DNA of 64,000 bases from contig NC_064433.1 in assembly GCF_023343835.1 (NCBI RefSeq), positions 184,219,777 through 184,283,776 of the forward strand, given 5' to 3'. The notes under the pieces are model-generated. The model searched no databases, had not been told where the DNA came from, and worked only from the letters and a program-made list of their open reading frames with translations. Positions within the stretch are counted from its first letter, which is position 1. Every line of letters begins with the position of its first letter. The position numbers and the translations under genes were made by a program. Below are positions 60,183 through 64,000 of the stretch, one piece after another. Source of the stretch: Lagopus muta (lineage: Eukaryota > Chordata > Aves > Galliformes > Phasianidae).

Positions 60183-60884
60183 GCTGCCTTCTATCTTACT
60201 GGATATACAACACTTGTTTAATAGTTGTTTGAATTTCCTATAGCTTGTGTTTGGCTTCAGTGCCCTGCTTTGGGTTTAGACTTAAGATTTAATAATGATA
60301 TTTTTGAACAGCAGATTTCAGTGTATTCTGTATTTCCTACCAGGCTTTGTGCATGTATCTTGTTTTTACATCAAGTAGTGATCTTATTAGGTTGACCACA
60401 ATAAGTCCCTAAATAAAGCTTGTACCTGGCAAGTGTGTTCTGCTGTGTGCTTTGGAAATGCCAGTCGTACACCTCTTCTTTTAAATGCTTCTGCAGTGGC
60501 AGTGGTGTCACACATCTGTTTGAGATCTGTTCAGCAGATCTTATGAATGGGTGCTGCAGAAGGCAAATACTCTTTTTGCTCTTGGCAGGATTTGTTTTGC
60601 TTAACTGTAATCATTTAGAAATGGTTTAATCAATGCGGAACTGGCAAAAGCTGCTAGCATTGCCTGAGAGGCAATTTTGTTCACTGCTGGCTGCTTGCTG
60701 TTTCTTAGTGCTGTTATTTAGCTGGATAGCAAGATTGCATATGTTGACTGCAGTGTCATTTTATGCTGCTTTAAGAAGATCTGGAAATGGCAGTTTGAGC
60801 ATGTGGTTTAATTCAGTTATCTAGGTTCTCCTGACAGCGATGGGGGATATCTTCTAGCGTAGCTGTTGTACCAATCACTTGTCT
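60183..60884. other. SLC36A4 intron 1 sequence
   Basis: No repeat or exon recognised. Confidence 0.5.
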
Positions 60885-61705
60885 TGGGTACAGGACTCGA
60901 AAGTGTCATGAGTAGGTCTGTGATGATACTACACTGGGGAGGGGTTGTTCACTCCCTCGAGGGTAGAGAGGCATTGCAGAGAGATCCTGATGAATTAGAG
61001 GCCTGGGCGACCAACCATGATGAGTTTAACAAGTGCGGAGTTCTGCATCAAGGGTGGGACAGCCCTGGATCACGTCACATACAGACGTGGGGATGAGATG
61101 CTGTAGAGCAGCCCCAGGGAAAGGGATCTGGGGGTTTGATGGCAAGTTGGACGTGAGTTAACAGCGTTCAGCCAAAAGGACCAACTGCACCCAGTGTGCA
61201 TCAGGTCCAGCACTGCTCTGCGCTGGTGCATCCTCACCTCCAGCACTGGCACTGGTTTGAGCACCACAATACAAGAAAGGTATGAGAGGGTTCAAATGAG
61301 GGTTACAGAGATAGGGAGGATCTGGAGGACGAGGTGTGTGAGGAGTGGCTGAGCTCAGCCCAGAGCAGAGCTGAGGGGAGGCCTGATGGCAGCTGCAGCT
61401 CCTCACAGGGAGCAGAGGGCAGCGCTGAGCTCTGCTCTGTGTGACTGACAGGGAACGGCATGGAGCTGTGACAGGGGAGGGCGGCTGGGGGTGAGGGAAA
61501 GGGTCTGCAGCACAGGGCGGTGGGCATGGAACAGCCTGCACAGGGCTGTGGGCACGGCCCTGAGCTACTGGAGCTCAGGGGGCATTTGGACAGTGCTCTC
61601 AGACATTGGGTTTGGGTCTTGGGAGGTCCTGTGTGGAGCTGGGAGTTGGAATTGATCCTTCGGTCCCTTCCAACTTGGGATATTCTGTGATTCTGTGATC
61701 AGTGG
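60885..61705 (+). mobile_element. CR1 LINE of a distinct, GC-richer subfamily
   Basis: Its order matches CR1 (ORF2 remnant, 3' UTR, tail ATTCTGTGATTCTGTGAT), but the internal sequence (GCAGCTGCAGCTCCTCACAG, then GGAACAGCCTGCACAGGGCT) differs at many places from all other copies here. ORF2 is badly eroded. Confidence 0.85.
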
Positions 61706-62164
61706 TAGGATGGAATGACTGGATGGAGGTTACCCTTACTTTCCACTTGTAAGAGCTGGAGAGTAGGCTAAGTGCTTAATTGAAAATAGCTAATAGCACT
61801 CTCATCAATCAGTGTCATCCTTTCCTAGCACTGGATGACCTTTCTTTTTAACCTGTATGTTGTATTAGCTTTTTAAAACTGTATACACCATCATTGTTTT
61901 GATGGTACAAAGTTGTTTTTCTTAAAGCTGTAATGTTTGGCCATAAACCAGCCTACTTTTGAATAATGTGAATGTGCACCCCTTTAAAGTGGGACAGCAT
62001 TTCTTCTGTAGATATGTGATGTAAATAACTATCTGCCCAAACCAGCTTTATACTTGATAACATAAAGAAATCTCACAGAATGGCAAATTAGTTGAAAATT
62101 GTCTTTTAATTCTAAACTGTACATTTCTTTCTAAGACTAAGTTTGCTTTAACTCTGTTGTTTAG
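61706..62164. other. SLC36A4 intron 1, distal part
   Basis: Unique AT-rich sequence up to the exon 2 acceptor. Nothing else recognised. Confidence 0.6.
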
Positions 62165-62285
62165 ACATGGAAGTAATGAAGCCTTTAATTGATGAACAAC
62201 ATTCAGATGTTTCTGATGAGGAGCGTGAAAGTAATTTCCTGCCAGTTGAGAAGCATTACCAACTTGATAGTGAAGAAGGCATTAC
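62165..62285 (+). CDS. SLC36A4: SLC36A4 coding exon 2
   Basis: The exon follows a pyrimidine-rich acceptor (CTGTTGTTTAG|AC) and ends at AC|GTATGT, a strong donor. At 121 bases it enters in phase 1 and leaves in phase 2. It encodes the acidic cytosolic N-terminal region: [11 protein letters not shown], an SDEERES stretch, then [16 protein letters not shown]. The serine/aspartate cluster SDVSDEE resembles a casein kinase 2 type site, which is inference only. An internal ATG at 62167 could serve as an alternative start if exon 1 were skipped; the human protein also has methionines here. This exon is the strongest single piece of evidence for SLC36A4 rather than another SLC36 paralogue, because this N-terminal region differs between family members. 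Confidence 0.95.
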
Positions 62286-62939
62286 GTATGTATCATTCTT
62301 AACTATCAGCTTGTTAAAAATTTGTTACCTCCAACTTTCTTTTCATAAGTAGCTTACTAAACTCTTAAGTGGTTTACTTGCAGCCACGCTATGGTTTTGC
62401 AGGTATACTTAAGGCTTTTAATAGTTTTACAATAATCAGTGGATTGTGTAGAGGTTCTTTGTTCTTTGGAAGCTAACAGTATGCTGACTAAAATATTCCA
62501 AGGTGACCATTGTTAAGTGATTGGGCCTCTTGAAATCCAAACACTGTTTACAGTGGATTTGGATTGAATTAATTTTATAATAAAAAGCTTAAGATACATT
62601 GGAAATAGATTTTTTGTTGATGTTTGAAGAACCTGTAAGTTCTGTTTTTGTTATTTCTTTTTTATTGAGTAAAGCTTTCATGGTCACAAATCACAGATTC
62701 TGACAGGTAATTGTTTTGAATGTTATCATTATAAAATAGCTTTGATGAAACTTTGAATCTTTCTGAGGCAAAATGACAATAAAATTACACAGAAAATATC
62801 CTTATCAAGGTGGAAGAGGGACCTGGAGGTCAGACTTCTATGTCCCATTTGAAGGAACTTGTTTCTAGATATTAGTAAGAACATCCTTTGAATGTGCTAG
62901 ACCACTTTAAAGTACTTAGAGGAAATAGCTGGTTCACAG
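62286..62939. other. SLC36A4 intron 2, proximal part
   Basis: Unique AT-rich sequence. No further exon recognised. Confidence 0.6.
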
Positions 62940-63785
62940 ATCATCTTTATCAATGACATAGACAGTGGGATCGAGTTAACCCTCAGCAAGTATGTTGATG
63001 ATACAAAGCTGACAAACAGAAGGAAGGGATGCCATCCAGAGGGATCTGGACAGGCTCTAACTGTGTGCCCATGTGAACCCAGTGAGGTTCAACAGCACCA
63101 AGGGCAAAGTGTTAGGTTTGAGTTGGGGCAATGTCTGCAGACTGGGAGAGCTCATGGAGAGCAGCCGTGCAGAGGTGGAGGAGAACCTCGTGGTTGAAAA
63201 ACTGGAGGGCCAGCTGTATCCAGAGCAGCATCAACAGTGTGATGGCCAGCAGGGTGGGGGTGGTGATTGTCCCTCCTCTACTCTGCACTCAGGAAGCTCT
63301 GCATGGAATACTGCATCCAGCACAAGAAAGACATAGAGCTGTTGGAGCTGGCCCAGAGGAGGGTCACAGAGATGTTCAGAGGGCTGGAGCGCCTCTCCTG
63401 TGAAGACAGGCTGAGAGAGCTGGGCTTGTTCATTCTGGAGAAGACAAGGTTCTGGGATGATCTCATCTCGGCCTTCCTGTACTGGAAGGGAGCTTATAAC
63501 AGGAGTGATTTTTTTAGATGGCCTGATTTTGATAGGACAAGAAAGAACGGTTTTACCCTAAAAGAGGATGTATTTAGATTAGATGTTAGGTAGAAATTTT
63601 CACTGAGAGGACGGTGAGGCCCTGGCACAGGCTTCCAGGAGAAGTTATAAATGCCCCATCCATGGATGCGTTCAAGGGCAGGTTGGACAGAGCCCTGGGC
63701 AGCCTGATCTAGTGGGTGGCAAGCAGCCCATGGCGTGGTATTGGAACCAGGTGTTCTTTAAGGTCCCTTTCAGCTGAAGCCTTTC
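62940..63785 (+). mobile_element. CR1 LINE in SLC36A4 intron 2, motif C present
   Basis: Sense to the gene. It begins inside reverse transcriptase with TIFINDIDSG-like sequence in another frame and motif C YVDD (62991-63002), then runs through the ORF2 C-terminal region (63267-63593 open for 108 codons) and the 3' UTR. The tail repeats are missing: similarity ends near TAAGGTCCCTTTCAGC. Confidence 0.93.
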
Positions 63786-63857
63786 TTATATGCTAATAAA
63801 GATGGAGGGTGCTCTTCCCCCATCCAGTATGAATGTACTTCTAATGTGATTATGTGA

Positions 63858-63998
<141 letters not shown>

Positions 63999-64000
63999 GG

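Overview
The window reads as vertebrate nuclear DNA from a galliform bird, most likely chicken. It is packed with CR1 LINE copies carrying the avian tail (repeats of ATTCTATGAT or ATTCTGTGAT, or the reverse complement AGAATCATAGAAT). It also holds a mariner element with the terminal sequence I recognise as Galluhop, and its only recognisable protein gene has vertebrate splice sites and a CpG-island promoter. There is no operon structure, no tRNA or rRNA gene, no CRISPR array and no bacterial-style gene content.

Layout. Positions 1 to about 52,100 are intergenic. I find no convincing protein-coding exon there, apart from one weak exon-like stretch at 24.8 kb. About thirty CR1 pieces lie on both strands; most are 5'-truncated copies 60-560 bp long, and two are longer copies (11.0-12.2 kb and 40.8-42.0 kb) that retain reverse-transcriptase domain remnants. 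Between them is unique AT-rich sequence with a few microsatellites. Two CR1 copies (43.1-43.7 kb and 47.7-49.2 kb) were each split later by an LTR-like insertion with TG...CA ends and a perfect 5-bp target-site duplication (TATAC and ACACC).

From about 52.16 to 53.0 kb is a CpG island, the promoter and first exon of SLC36A4 (proton-assisted amino acid transporter family, PAT4) on the + strand. Coding exon 1 (52375-52402) encodes only nine codons plus one base. Exon 2 (62165-62285) and exon 3 (63887-63977) follow, and the three join in frame into 80 residues that match my memory of the SLC36A4 N-terminus up to the first membrane helix. The rest of the gene lies beyond the right edge. Intron 1 (9.76 kb) carries CR1 copies in both directions and an approximately 489-bp internally deleted mariner. 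Intron 2 (1.6 kb) carries one CR1 with an intact YVDD motif.

No previously undescribed system is evident. The most informative structures are the two nested LTR insertions, one of which (868 bp) has a TATA-like box, an AATAAA and 51-bp tandem repeats in its U3; the mariner derivative; and the SLC36A4 promoter with a perfect GCGCATGCGC palindrome.
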